Program-made: the position numbers and the translations under genes
Source: an uncultured Microbacteriaceae bacterium
Lineage (GTDB): Bacteria; Actinomycetota; Actinomycetes; Actinomycetales; Microbacteriaceae
Assembly: GCA_903859205.1 (NCBI GenBank)
Contig: CAIOLM010000023.1
Coordinates: forward strand, 1 to 64,000
Direction of reading: 5' to 3'
DNA: 64,000 nucleotides
Notes under the pieces: generated by a model
Database searches by the model: none
What the model was told of the DNA's origin: nothing
The model's input: the letters and a program-made list of their open reading frames with translations, nothing else
In this document: positions 52,078 to 60,658 of the stretch, one piece after another
Numbering within the stretch: the stretch's first letter is position 1
Layout: every line of letters starts with the position of its first letter

Positions 52078-53037
52078 ATGACCACCGGTGCGCATGGAAA
52101 TCGTCCCACTAAAAACCAGCGTCGCGAGGAAGCTCGCGCCAAGGCAAAGTCGCTGCGCGAGTCGCAGGTCAAGAAAGACAAGACCCGCAAGGTTCTGACC
52201 CAGGTCGGCGTTGTCGTCGGCGTTCTCGCGCTTGTTGCCGTGATCTTCGGTGTCATTCAGGGCAACCTGCCCAAGCCCGGGCCACGACCGGCCAACATGG
52301 CCAGCAACGGCATCGTGCTAACCGCTGAACTGGGCACCGATGGCAAGCCCACCGGAAACATCGTGGCCGAGACCAACGCTGCTCTTCCCGAGGGCGCTGC
52401 ACCCATTCCCACGACGCCCAAGGCCGGCATCCTCAACATCGTTGAGTATCAGGACTACATGTGCCCCATTTGTGGCAATTTCGACAAGAACGACTCCTCG
52501 GTCATCGAAAGTCGCGTGAAGTCAGGGGCCGCAACATTCGAGATTCACCCCATCGCGATTCTCGACCCGCAGTCGCAGGGAACCAACTACTCCACTCGCG
52601 CCGCAAACGCGGCTGCCTGTGTTGCGAACTTCTCGCCGAATTCGTTCTTCACGTTCAACCAGCTGCTCTATAGCAATCAGCCAGGTGAAGGCTCGGCAGG
52701 TTTGTCCGATGAAGAACTTGCGAACTACGCAACTATCGCGGGCGCAAGTCCTGCTGAGAGCATCACAAACTGCATCAGCAAGCAAACCTTTAGCGCGTGG
52801 GTTGGCGAGGCCACAGCGCTGGTGACGGCCAAGGGTGCCATCATGCCGAACTCCGACAACGTGGCCTTCGAGGGCACCCCGACTGTCATCGTCAACGGAG
52901 CTCAGTTCAAGGGCAAGGTTGACGCACAGGGCAACTTCTTCCCCGCTGAGCTCGAGGCATTCCTGCTCGAGCAGGCCGGCAAGATGGTGACCAACCCGTC
53001 GTCGACGCCGACGCCGACGCCGGCGCCTGAGAAGTAA
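52078..53037 (+). CDS. membrane-anchored DsbA-family thioredoxin-like protein
   Basis: A 319-residue protein. ATG 52078 has AGGAG at 52064-52068. A charged, Lys/Arg-rich N-terminus (about 1-40) is followed by one transmembrane helix (about 44-64, VGVVVGVLALVAVIFGVI), placing the rest outside. The thioredoxin-like domain has VEYQDYMCPICGNFDKND with Cys129-Pro-Ile-Cys132, and VAFEGTPTVIVNG has the cis-Pro. It resembles the actinobacterial DsbA/Com1-like family with probable extracytoplasmic oxidoreductase activity. The last residues (TPTPTPAPEK) are a Pro/Thr spacer. No partner DsbB gene adjoins it. Confidence 0.9.
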   Translation: MTTGAHGNRPTKNQRREEARAKAKSLRESQVKKDKTRKVLTQVGVVVGVLALVAVIFGVIQGNLPKPGPRPANMASNGIVLTAELGTDGKPTGNIVAETNAALPEGAAPIPTTPKAGILNIVEYQDYMCPICGNFDKNDSSVIESRVKSGAATFEIHPIAILDPQSQGTNYSTRAANAAACVANFSPNSFFTFNQLLYSNQPGEGSAGLSDEELANYATIAGASPAESITNCISKQTFSAWVGEATALVTAKGAIMPNSDNVAFEGTPTVIVNGAQFKGKVDAQGNFFPAELEAFLLEQAGKMVTNPSSTPTPTPAPEK

Positions 53038-53060
53038 CGCGGTCAGTTTGCGCAGCCCTT

Positions 53061-53085
53061 GCCCCCATCGTTCGACGTTGGGGGC
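53061..53085 (+). terminator. terminator-like hairpin after the DsbA-like gene
   Basis: GCCCCCA (53061-53067) and TGGGGGC (53079-53085) form a 7-bp GC stem continued by three more pairs after one mismatch, with a 3-base loop. It begins 24 bp after the gene stop. Only a weak T-rich sequence (GCTTGTTT) follows, so efficiency is uncertain. Confidence 0.45.
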
Positions 53086-53221
53086 GGGCAACGCTTGTTT
53101 CGTGGTCGGTCATGGCACGGTCGGTAGAATCTCACGCTCTGTCATCTGGTGAGAGTTGCCGAGGACGCGAGCGTTGCCAGAAACTAGGATAAGTTCGTCG
53201 GCGCCGGCCCGGCGCATATTG

Positions 53222-53233
53222 GTCATATATGAC
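53222..53233. promoter_or_regulatory. 12-bp perfect palindrome upstream of the aldehyde dehydrogenase gene
   Basis: GTCATATATGAC (53222-53233) lies 15 bp before the GTG start of the first gene of the catabolic cluster. The overlapping ATTGGTCAT (53218-53226) recurs at 55565-55573, upstream of the acyl-CoA dehydrogenase gene. A binding site for the cluster's IclR regulator is the simplest reading. Confidence 0.5.
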
Positions 53234-53248
53234 GAGTGAGGGTTCTCC

Positions 53249-54670
53249 GTGACAACGCACTATGACCACTGGATTGACGGTCGTTCCACGAAGGGCGACA
53301 CCGACGATCGCTTCGTCACCCACAACCCCGCCACGGGCGCGGAGGCGTCATCCATTGCCTTAGGTGGTCCGCGTGAGGTCGCCCTGGCCGTTGATGCGGC
53401 TGCTTCCGCTGCGGCGTCTTGGCGCCGGTGTAAGCCAGTTGAGCGTGCCCGGCTCATGCTGGCCTTGGCGGCCCGCATTCTGGAGGAACAAGATCGTCTT
53501 GCCCAGATCGAGACGTCAGAAACCGGAAAACTTGCCGCCCTTGTGCCTCTGGAAATCGCAAATTCAGCCGCTTACTTCGAGTTCTATGGCGGGCTGACTC
53601 ATTCGGTACACGGGGACACGATTGACCTCGGGCCTGGGTTCCACTCCTATACCGTGCGCGAACCTTTCGGAGTTGTGGGCATTATTACGCCGTGGAACGC
53701 GCCGCTCAACCAGGCGGCACGAGCCGGGGCGCCGGCCTTGGCCGTGGGCAACACGATTGTCATCAAACCGTCGGAATTTACCTCCGCGACCACCCTAGAA
53801 CTCGCGCGACTGGCTTCTGAAGTCGGTTTCCCGCCGGGCGTGATCAATGTCGTGACCGGCGTCGGCGCGGACGCGGGTTCGGCCCTAGTGCAGCACCCTC
53901 GGGTCAGGAAAATTGCCTTTACGGGCTCCCTGCGTGCCGGTAAAGAGATTGGCAAAATTGCCGCGGATCGAATCCTGCCACTCACTCTTGAGTTGGGCGG
54001 TAAGAGCGCAAATATCGTTTTCGCTGATGCGGATTTCGACAAGGCAGTTGCGGGCGCTCTCCGAGCGTTCACGGCGAACGCGGGTCAGACGTGCACGGCG
54101 GGGTCACGACTTTTGGTGCAGGAAGACATCCATGATCAGTTCGTCGAGCGACTCGTTCTGGCAGCCAAGGGGGTTGTGCCGGGGGTCACTCTCGGGCCGA
54201 TGACGACTGTTGCCCAGCGCGAGAAAGTTCACGAGTACTTTCTCATTGCTCACGAAGACGGCGCAGTGGCAGCGCTCGGCGGTGAACCCGTGAGCTCGGA
54301 AGCCTTGCGTCAGGGAAATTTTGTGACGCCCACCATCTATGTTGGTGTGTCGAATGACATGCGGATCGCCCGCGAAGAAGTTTTCGGCCCAGTACTTTCG
54401 GTCATTCCCTTCGCGAGCGAAGCAGAAGCGATTGAGATTGCCAACGACTCCGACTACGGGCTCGCGTCGGGCGTATGGACCCAAGACATTTCTCGCGCGC
54501 ACCGGGTCGCGTTCCAGATTGAGGCCGGTCAGGTCTATGTGAACACGTGGATGGGGCCGATCGTTGAGACTCCCTTTGGCGGCTTCAAAATGAGTGGCTA
54601 CGGTAGGGAAAAGGGTCTCGAGGCGCTTCATAATTACACTCAAGTGAAGAGCATTACTGTCGAACTTTGA
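53249..54670 (+). CDS. NAD(P)-dependent aldehyde dehydrogenase
   Basis: A 473-residue enzyme of the ALDH superfamily, oxidising an aldehyde to the carboxylate. The GTG start 53249 fits the N-terminus YDHWIDGR. FGVVGIITPWNAPLNQA (about 143) and IKPSEFTSATT (about 172) bind the cofactor; the general base is the Glu in LTLELGGKSANIVFADADFD and the nucleophile the Cys in ANAGQTCTAGSRL (about 285). PFGGFKMSGYGREKG is the C-terminal signature. It begins a cluster with IclR 24 bp downstream. Substrate unknown; betaine-aldehyde or semialdehyde dehydrogenases are the closest types. Confidence 0.92.
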   Translation: MTTHYDHWIDGRSTKGDTDDRFVTHNPATGAEASSIALGGPREVALAVDAAASAAASWRRCKPVERARLMLALAARILEEQDRLAQIETSETGKLAALVPLEIANSAAYFEFYGGLTHSVHGDTIDLGPGFHSYTVREPFGVVGIITPWNAPLNQAARAGAPALAVGNTIVIKPSEFTSATTLELARLASEVGFPPGVINVVTGVGADAGSALVQHPRVRKIAFTGSLRAGKEIGKIAADRILPLTLELGGKSANIVFADADFDKAVAGALRAFTANAGQTCTAGSRLLVQEDIHDQFVERLVLAAKGVVPGVTLGPMTTVAQREKVHEYFLIAHEDGAVAALGGEPVSSEALRQGNFVTPTIYVGVSNDMRIAREEVFGPVLSVIPFASEAEAIEIANDSDYGLASGVWTQDISRAHRVAFQIEAGQVYVNTWMGPIVETPFGGFKMSGYGREKGLEALHNYTQVKSITVEL

Positions 54671-54694
54671 TACTCACTGAGGGAGCGTGACGAG

Positions 54695-55486
54695 ATGGCT
54701 ACCAGCTCAGAGCGTGAGGGCGCAAAGCGCTCGGTTCTCGGGCGTGCTTTTGAGATTTTGGATTGTTTCGAGGGCGCTGGCGACGAGGTCAGTGTCGCGC
54801 ACATCGTTGAGAAGACGGGTCTCCCAGCGGCCACCGTTCACCGACTCCTCAGCACTCTCTTGAGCTGGGGTGGCGTCGAACGCGTCTCTCATGGGCGCTA
54901 CCGGTTGAGCGACCGCGTGTGGCGTCTGGGGCTCGGTGCGCCAGCCGTAAAGAGGCTCCACGAGATAGCCCAGCCCATCCTGGTGCAACTTCATGTGGCT
55001 ACTCAGGGCACCGTCTATCTTGCGGTGCGCGACAGGGGCTACGGACTCTTTGTCGATCGGATCACCCGCATCAAAACCACTCCGGAAACCGTGAGCGCCA
55101 GCCGGCGTCTCCCGCTCGAACAGACCGGCGGAGGAAGGGTTCTGTTGGCCTTTTCCCCGGAAGCTCAATACGAACGACACGTGCTCAACAAACGGAACAC
55201 CTCGGCGAAGAAGTTGCACGATGACCTCGCGGATATCCTCGATGGCATTCGTCGAACCGGGGTTGCCGTTACTCACGACGACGTGATCCCCGGGCGCCTT
55301 TCTGTGGCCGCCCCCATTTTTGACAGCGAAAAGGGAATCATCGCCAGCGTCTCCGTGACATTTCGTGAGGAAAAACTCAATCCGCGGGCAATCGAGACGG
55401 CGCTCATTCCCAACGTGAAACTGGCGGCGAAGGCCATCGCCTCTGAGATGGCCAGCCTGAGCCTGCTCGAGTCAGATTCTCGCTAA
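54695..55486 (+). CDS. IclR family transcriptional regulator
   Basis: A 263-residue regulator. The N-terminal winged helix has RSVLGRAFEILDCF and VAHIVEKTGLPAATVHRLLSTLLSWGGVE (about 26-54). The C-terminal IclR effector domain has GTVYLAVRDRGYGLFVDRI, LPLEQTGGGRVLLAFSPE and the late SVTFREEKLNP segment. IclR proteins often control catabolic operons in response to an acid or its CoA derivative. It is downstream of the aldehyde dehydrogenase and precedes the acyl-CoA dehydrogenase by 144 bp, which probably contain the promoter it regulates. Confidence 0.93.
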   Translation: MATSSEREGAKRSVLGRAFEILDCFEGAGDEVSVAHIVEKTGLPAATVHRLLSTLLSWGGVERVSHGRYRLSDRVWRLGLGAPAVKRLHEIAQPILVQLHVATQGTVYLAVRDRGYGLFVDRITRIKTTPETVSASRRLPLEQTGGGRVLLAFSPEAQYERHVLNKRNTSAKKLHDDLADILDGIRRTGVAVTHDDVIPGRLSVAAPIFDSEKGIIASVSVTFREEKLNPRAIETALIPNVKLAAKAIASEMASLSLLESDSR

Positions 55487-55564
55487 TCGACCTCGTGTTG
55501 AGTGCCCCATCGGTCGAGGGGGGAAATTTCACTATGTGAGAAAGATGCGAAACGACTGGCGCCA

Positions 55565-55573
55565 ATTGGTCAT
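55565..55573. promoter_or_regulatory. ATTGGTCAT element upstream of the acyl-CoA dehydrogenase
   Basis: This 9-bp sequence is identical to 53218-53226 upstream of the aldehyde dehydrogenase gene. It is 57 bp before the acyl-CoA dehydrogenase start. The overlapping CCAATTGG (55562-55569) is a palindrome. A shared regulator site or shared -35 region is possible. Confidence 0.35.
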
Positions 55574-55630
55574 GCTAGAGACACACCCGCCTCCCCGATG
55601 ACGTGAGCACATCACGCGATAAGGAAGAAC

Positions 55631-56797
55631 ATGTCCTACACACTCAGCGAAGAACAAGTGGCGATCAAGGAAGCAATCGACGATCTGGCCCGCGGCTTTG
55701 GCGATGAGTACTGGAGAACCGTCGATCGGGCGAGGGAGTATCCCGATGCATTCGTCGCAGCTCTCACAGAGGGCGGCTGGCTGTCGATGCTCATTCCCGA
55801 GGAGTACGGCGGCGGGGGCGCGAGTATCCAAGATGCGGCCGTCGTTCTCGAGGCTCTTGAGCGCAATGGATGTTCGGCGGGAGCTGCCCACGCCCAGATG
55901 TACACCATGGGCGTGATTTTGCGCCACGGAAGTGACGAGCAAAAGCAGCGCTACCTTCCGGCCATTGCCGCAGGAAAGCTTCGTCTTCAGTCTTTTGCCG
56001 TGACGGAACCCGACGCGGGAACCGACACGACCCGAATTCGCACCTTTGCCGTCCGCGAGGGTGACGAGTATGTGATCAACGGAAACAAGATTTGGACCTC
56101 ACGGGTCCAGCATTCTGATCTTCTGATTCTCTTGGCCCGGACCACCAGGTTTGAGGACGTAGAGAAGAAGACCGACGGAATGAGCGTTTTCATCGTTGAT
56201 CTTCCCGAGGCCCTGCGCACCGGCCAGATTGTCGCGTCCAAGATTGACACGATGGTGAACCACGAAACAAATGAACTCGCAATCGTGAACCTGCGGGTCC
56301 CGGCAACGAACCTCATCGGTGAAGAAGGGAAAGGATTCCGGAGCATCGTAAGTGGCCTGAATTCCGAACGAATTCTGGTGACCTCCGAATACATCGGAGC
56401 CGGATTGTGGTTTATCGATCGCGCCTGCGCCTATGCCAAGCAGCGCGAAGTCTTCGGACGTCCAATCGGTCTCAACCAGGGAATTCAGTTCCCCATTGCC
56501 CAGGCCTACGCGAACCTGCAGGCGGCTAGCTTGATGCGGTGGCAAGCGGCCGATCTCTTTGAGTCAGGCGGGAATCCGCAGTTCGAAGTGAACGCGGCCA
56601 AGTTGCTGGGGTCGCAGGCTCTCTGGGCTGCGGCCAATGCGGCGTTCGACACCTATGGCGGATTTGCCGTGGCGGAGGAGTACGCTGTCGAACGACGATT
56701 CCGCGAAGCACGGCTGCCGAGCATCGCGCCGATTAGCAACAACATCGTGCTTGCGGGAATCGCGCACGGAACTCTCGGTCTGCCTAAGTCGTACTAA
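55631..56797 (+). CDS. acyl-CoA dehydrogenase family flavoprotein
   Basis: A 388-residue FAD enzyme that should introduce an alpha,beta double bond in an acyl-CoA. The signatures FAVTEPDAGTDTTRI (about 119-133) and YVINGNKIWTS (about 147) are clear, as is AYAKQREVFGRPIGLNQGIQFPIAQAYA. At the C-terminus the usual catalytic Glu motif (xxGTxE) is replaced by APISNN, and Glu246 in GLNSERI lies where isovaleryl-CoA dehydrogenase has its catalytic base. Ends GLPKSY, as in a subgroup of diverged bacterial ACADs. Its stop overlaps the next start by one base. Confidence 0.9.
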   Translation: MSYTLSEEQVAIKEAIDDLARGFGDEYWRTVDRAREYPDAFVAALTEGGWLSMLIPEEYGGGGASIQDAAVVLEALERNGCSAGAAHAQMYTMGVILRHGSDEQKQRYLPAIAAGKLRLQSFAVTEPDAGTDTTRIRTFAVREGDEYVINGNKIWTSRVQHSDLLILLARTTRFEDVEKKTDGMSVFIVDLPEALRTGQIVASKIDTMVNHETNELAIVNLRVPATNLIGEEGKGFRSIVSGLNSERILVTSEYIGAGLWFIDRACAYAKQREVFGRPIGLNQGIQFPIAQAYANLQAASLMRWQAADLFESGGNPQFEVNAAKLLGSQALWAAANAAFDTYGGFAVAEEYAVERRFREARLPSIAPISNNIVLAGIAHGTLGLPKSY

Positions 56798-58218
56798 TGA
56801 AGTCGCACAGCGGTCACGGCTTGACTGCCACCATCGTGGAGTTTGCGTTGCGTCCCGTCGCGCCCTCAGCGCGCATTGAGCACGCGGTCACACGTGCCCT
56901 CATCGATACCGTCGGTGTCACCCTTGCCGCACAGAACGTCGAAGCAGAGCCCCTTGTCCGAACGTGGGCCCTTGCCCAGGCCTCTACCGGAACTTCACCG
57001 GTGTGGACCTCGGGGGACCTGGTGACACCCTCTACGGCAGCTTTCATCAATGCCACGGCCGCGCACGTTCTGGATTACGACGATATTTCGCCCACGCGAC
57101 CCATGCATCCGAGTGCCGTTTTGCTGCCAGCGATTTTGGCGGTGGCGCAGGTGCGAGAAGCCGACCCACGACTCATCGTCACGGCGTACTCGGTGGGGGC
57201 TGCCGTGTTCCGAGCCGTAGCCGATTTACTGCCCCACGAGGTTCACTATGAGCGCGGTTGGCACACCACCTCGACGGTTGGCCGCCTCGCGACTGTTGCC
57301 TCCCTCATCTCGCTGTGCCGACTCACTCCGCAACAGGGGGCCCGCGCGCTCGGCGTGGTGTCGTCGTTAGCTGCGGGGATGTTGGCAAATTTCGGCACGA
57401 TGACGAAGCCACTCCACGCCGGGCTTGCTGCCCGCGATGCAATCATGGCGTGTGAATTGGTAGAGGCAGGATTCACCGCCAACGAAACCGCTCTCGAGAC
57501 GGACCGCGGCTTTCTCGACATGTACGGTGCAGAACGGGGCAATCGCCCGGGGCATTCTTCGGATCAGCTCATGGACGCGCTCGAATACTGGCGCGCGGAA
57601 TGGGATACGGATTGGGGCATCAAGAGATACCCCGCGTGTTACGCCACCCACCGTGCGGCAGATGCGGCCCTCCGTTTGCGAGCCGCGCACGATGTGAAAT
57701 CTGCGCGGCACATCACGGTGACTGTCCATCCGGAAGGGCTGCGACCCCTGCTGACGGGACATCCTCAGACGTCCAACGAAGCAAAGTTCACCATGTCATA
57801 CGTGATTGCCACAGCCATTCTCACGGGCGAGTTGCGCCTTCGGGATTTTGACGGAGATGCTCTTTCGAACCCAGCGGTGATCGAGCTGATGACGAGGATT
57901 ACCGTGGCTGAGTCAGAAATTCCCCCGTTGGGGCCTCCCGAATACGAGGGAGGTTTTGCCGTAGTCTCTCTGGAAATGGCCGATGGACAGATAGTTCGTG
58001 AACGCGCCGATGTGACGCACGGTGATTCTCGGAGCCCCCTCACGGAAGGTGAGCTCACGGCCAAATTCCTGGATTGCTGTTCGGGCGGCAACCTCTCATT
58101 ACCCCAGGCGCAAGTGCTCTTTCGGGCCCTCGAGAATTTGCCGGGCGGACAGAGCGACTTTACGCAACTGCTCAACGCCCTGAGCGCACGCGAAGATTTC
58201 GGGGGCATCAGGCCATGA
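56797..58218 (+). CDS. MmgE/PrpD family protein
   Basis: A 473-residue protein of the family that includes 2-methylcitrate dehydratase and cis-aconitate decarboxylase. The two-domain fold shows the N-terminal helical AAHVLDYDDISPTRPMHPSAVLLPAILAVAQV in outline (residues about 88-119), with the active-site Asp/His region, and WHTTSTVGRLATVASL near 150. A central YPACYATHRAADAALRLR segment follows. A small lid domain fills the C-terminus. A dehydratase, decarboxylase or epimerase activity on a polycarboxylic acid is plausible. It overlaps both neighbours, so it belongs to the acyl-CoA operon. Confidence 0.9.
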   Translation: MKSHSGHGLTATIVEFALRPVAPSARIEHAVTRALIDTVGVTLAAQNVEAEPLVRTWALAQASTGTSPVWTSGDLVTPSTAAFINATAAHVLDYDDISPTRPMHPSAVLLPAILAVAQVREADPRLIVTAYSVGAAVFRAVADLLPHEVHYERGWHTTSTVGRLATVASLISLCRLTPQQGARALGVVSSLAAGMLANFGTMTKPLHAGLAARDAIMACELVEAGFTANETALETDRGFLDMYGAERGNRPGHSSDQLMDALEYWRAEWDTDWGIKRYPACYATHRAADAALRLRAAHDVKSARHITVTVHPEGLRPLLTGHPQTSNEAKFTMSYVIATAILTGELRLRDFDGDALSNPAVIELMTRITVAESEIPPLGPPEYEGGFAVVSLEMADGQIVRERADVTHGDSRSPLTEGELTAKFLDCCSGGNLSLPQAQVLFRALENLPGGQSDFTQLLNALSAREDFGGIRP

Positions 58219-59384
58219 CCGAAAGTGGAGCACACAACCCGTCAGCGCACCTTCCCCGCGTGACGATTGTTGAAGAGGGAATGCGCGAGGGGATGCAGAT
58301 TGAAAGCGCAGACATTTCCGTGGATGCCAAAGTACGACTCCTGGACGCACTGTCGCGCACGGGACTTACGCACATCGTGGCGGGTTCGTTTGTGAGTCCC
58401 CGTTGGGTTCCGCAGATGAAAGACGTCGACGAGCTCTTGCGCAGGTTTACGCCTGCTCCAGGTGTCACTTACACGGCACTCAGCCTGAACCACCAGGGCG
58501 AACTTCGCAAGGCAGAGCACACCCCACCGCTCTCACCCCCCGATGGGGTGGGCAGATCGATGCTTCATTTGTGCGACGTCTTTTTGCAGCGTAATACTGC
58601 GCGGACCCTCGAACAGGAGCGTGTCGCAGTGGCGGAGACGATAGAACGCGCTGTCGATGTCGGCGTCTCGAGTGCCATCATTGCCGTCAACGCCGCGTGG
58701 GGATCGAACTGGCTGGGCGCGTTTTCCGAAGAGCAGCGAATGGAGGCCCTCGCCTTTCAGAGGGACGCGTGGATGACAGCGGGAATCCCCACGACGGGTG
58801 TTTATTTGGGCGACCCTATGAGTTGGAACACTCCTCGGGTTGTTCGTGCTCACGTTCGCCACGTCATCGAGACGTGGCCAGACCTCACCTCTGTTCACCT
58901 CCACCTGCACAACGGACGCGGCACGGCCCCCTTATCGGCCTATGCGGCACTGCACGAGTTGGACGAACGCCATGAACTCATCATCGATTCGTCGATTGGC
59001 GGCATGGGCGGCTGCCCCTATTGCGGAAACGGCCGAGCCACGAAGATGATTCCCACGGAAGACCTCGTTTTCCTGTTGGAGAGCGAAGGGATCGATACGG
59101 GGGTAGACCTGCCAGCACTCATCGAGGCAGCTCACCTCGCCGAAGAAGTCGTGGGGCACGAACTCTATGGGCATGTGTCGAAGGTCGGCGCCCTGCCCTC
59201 GGGGCAGTCGCTTTATGCCATGGACATGCCTCTCATTGAGACCATCGCCGAGGCACAACACTTTCGGTTAGGCCCCGGTACTTATGCCGGCGGCTCGGCG
59301 CCGTGGAAATCACCCATCACGTCAGTGCACCGTGATGAGCTTTCCGCGCGTGAGAGTTCGCCGACGGGTGGCGAACCAGAATGA
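58215..59384 (+). CDS. divergent hydroxymethylglutaryl-CoA lyase-like enzyme (DRE-TIM family)
   Basis: A 389-residue TIM barrel. ATG 58215 overlaps the MmgE/PrpD stop (ATGA). It matches HMG-CoA lyase in GSFVSPRWVPQMKDVDELL (about 56), the GGMGGCPYCGNG Cys267 region, LHLHN with His230 and His232, and SEGIDTGVDLPALIEA. Two metal-site changes are seen: the first-strand motif GPRDGLQNE is here GMREGMQIE with Asp replaced by Glu25, and HCHD is HLHN with Asp replaced by Asn233. So it probably cleaves a related but different 3-hydroxyacyl-CoA or citramalyl-type substrate. Confidence 0.85.
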   Translation: MTESGAHNPSAHLPRVTIVEEGMREGMQIESADISVDAKVRLLDALSRTGLTHIVAGSFVSPRWVPQMKDVDELLRRFTPAPGVTYTALSLNHQGELRKAEHTPPLSPPDGVGRSMLHLCDVFLQRNTARTLEQERVAVAETIERAVDVGVSSAIIAVNAAWGSNWLGAFSEEQRMEALAFQRDAWMTAGIPTTGVYLGDPMSWNTPRVVRAHVRHVIETWPDLTSVHLHLHNGRGTAPLSAYAALHELDERHELIIDSSIGGMGGCPYCGNGRATKMIPTEDLVFLLESEGIDTGVDLPALIEAAHLAEEVVGHELYGHVSKVGALPSGQSLYAMDMPLIETIAEAQHFRLGPGTYAGGSAPWKSPITSVHRDELSARESSPTGGEPE

Positions 59385-60658
59385 CAACGTCGCCGCAGCC
59401 CGGCACGGGCTCTCTCGCGGGTCTCCGCGTCGTTGAGATCGGAACGAGTGTTGCCGCCCCCTATGCGGCCCAGATCCTCGGAGATTTTGGCGCGGATGTC
59501 GTCAAGGTGGAACGCATCGGTACCGGTGATGACAGCCGCAGTTGGGCTCCGCCTCAGTGGGACGGGGTCAGTGTGACGTTCCTGGCTTTGAACCGCAGCA
59601 AACGGAGTCTCGTTGTCGACTACAAATCCGACGCGGGAAAAAAGATTTTGGAAAGCCTCATTTCGGAGAGCGACGTCCTGATCCAAAACCTGAGGCCCGG
59701 CGCGCTCGCGGCCGCAGGATTTGATGCGGGGCACATCAGGACCCTGAATCCGAGACTCATCTATTGCGAGCTTTCGGGCTTCGGTTCCGTGGGGCCTCGG
59801 GCGAGTGATCCGGCCTATGACCCGCTCGTGCAGGCCTTCAGTGGCATCGTCAGCATTACCGGTGACGAGAGCAGCGCACCGTCGAGAGTCCCCGTTTCTC
59901 TTCTCGACATGGGTACGGGAATGTGGGCCGCCCTCGCCGTGTTTGAGGCTTTGCGTCGACGAGACCAGACGGGCTTGGGAAGTCACGTGGAGCTGTCTCT
60001 TTTGCAGACGGCTCTGACGTGGTTGACCATTCCGCTCATGGGAGTTCAGTCGGGAAGCCCGGTTCCCGGTCGCCAGGGGTCTGGACTTGCGGGTGTCGTG
60101 CCCTACGGCGCCTTCCCGTCGTCCGACGGGTACGTGTTTATCTCGGCGGGAAACAATCAGACGTGGCACGACCTACTCGATGCTCTGGGGGCGGGGCACC
60201 TCAAGGAAGTGGACGAGTATTCGACCAACCCACAACGGGTGATGCATCGTGAGGGCGTGACGCGAGACCTGTCGGCAGCAACGTCCCGGTTGACGTCTCA
60301 CGAACTTGTCGGCCTGTTAGCCGCAGCGCGCATCCCGCATTCACCGGTGCAAACGTTGGACCAAGTCCTCGGCGACGAGCAGGTCCACGCACTCGGCCAG
60401 TTCAGGGCACTCCACCATGACGAGATATCCGAATTCACTACCCTCAATCTTCCGATGACGTTCGACGGCGTCTATCCCGAAATTTCGCAGGCACCTCCTG
60501 CGCTGGGCGCTGATACGCACGGTGTCCTCGCGTCGCTTGGGTTGTCCGAGGCCGTCATCGCGGATCTTCTTACCCAGGGGGTTGTGCAACAAGCGGAACC
60601 CGGAAGCGACAGAATGGCTTCCGACGCCACCACGAAACGAACTGACGGTGCTGTATGA
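59381..60658 (+). CDS. family III CoA-transferase (CaiB/BaiF type)
   Basis: A 425-residue enzyme that moves CoA between carboxylic acids without a kinase. It begins SLAGLRVVEIGTSVAAPYAAQILGDFGADVVKVE in outline (about 7-41), with LNRSKRSLVVDYKS and VLIQNLRPGAL. The catalytic Asp176 lies in SLLDMGTGMWAALAVFEAL. It probably activates the acid substrate of the cluster using a product CoA ester as donor. The start overlaps the lyase stop by 4 bp and the stop overlaps the enoyl-CoA hydratase start by 4 bp. The donor is unknown. Confidence 0.93.
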   Translation: MTTSPQPGTGSLAGLRVVEIGTSVAAPYAAQILGDFGADVVKVERIGTGDDSRSWAPPQWDGVSVTFLALNRSKRSLVVDYKSDAGKKILESLISESDVLIQNLRPGALAAAGFDAGHIRTLNPRLIYCELSGFGSVGPRASDPAYDPLVQAFSGIVSITGDESSAPSRVPVSLLDMGTGMWAALAVFEALRRRDQTGLGSHVELSLLQTALTWLTIPLMGVQSGSPVPGRQGSGLAGVVPYGAFPSSDGYVFISAGNNQTWHDLLDALGAGHLKEVDEYSTNPQRVMHREGVTRDLSAATSRLTSHELVGLLAAARIPHSPVQTLDQVLGDEQVHALGQFRALHHDEISEFTTLNLPMTFDGVYPEISQAPPALGADTHGVLASLGLSEAVIADLLTQGVVQQAEPGSDRMASDATTKRTDGAV

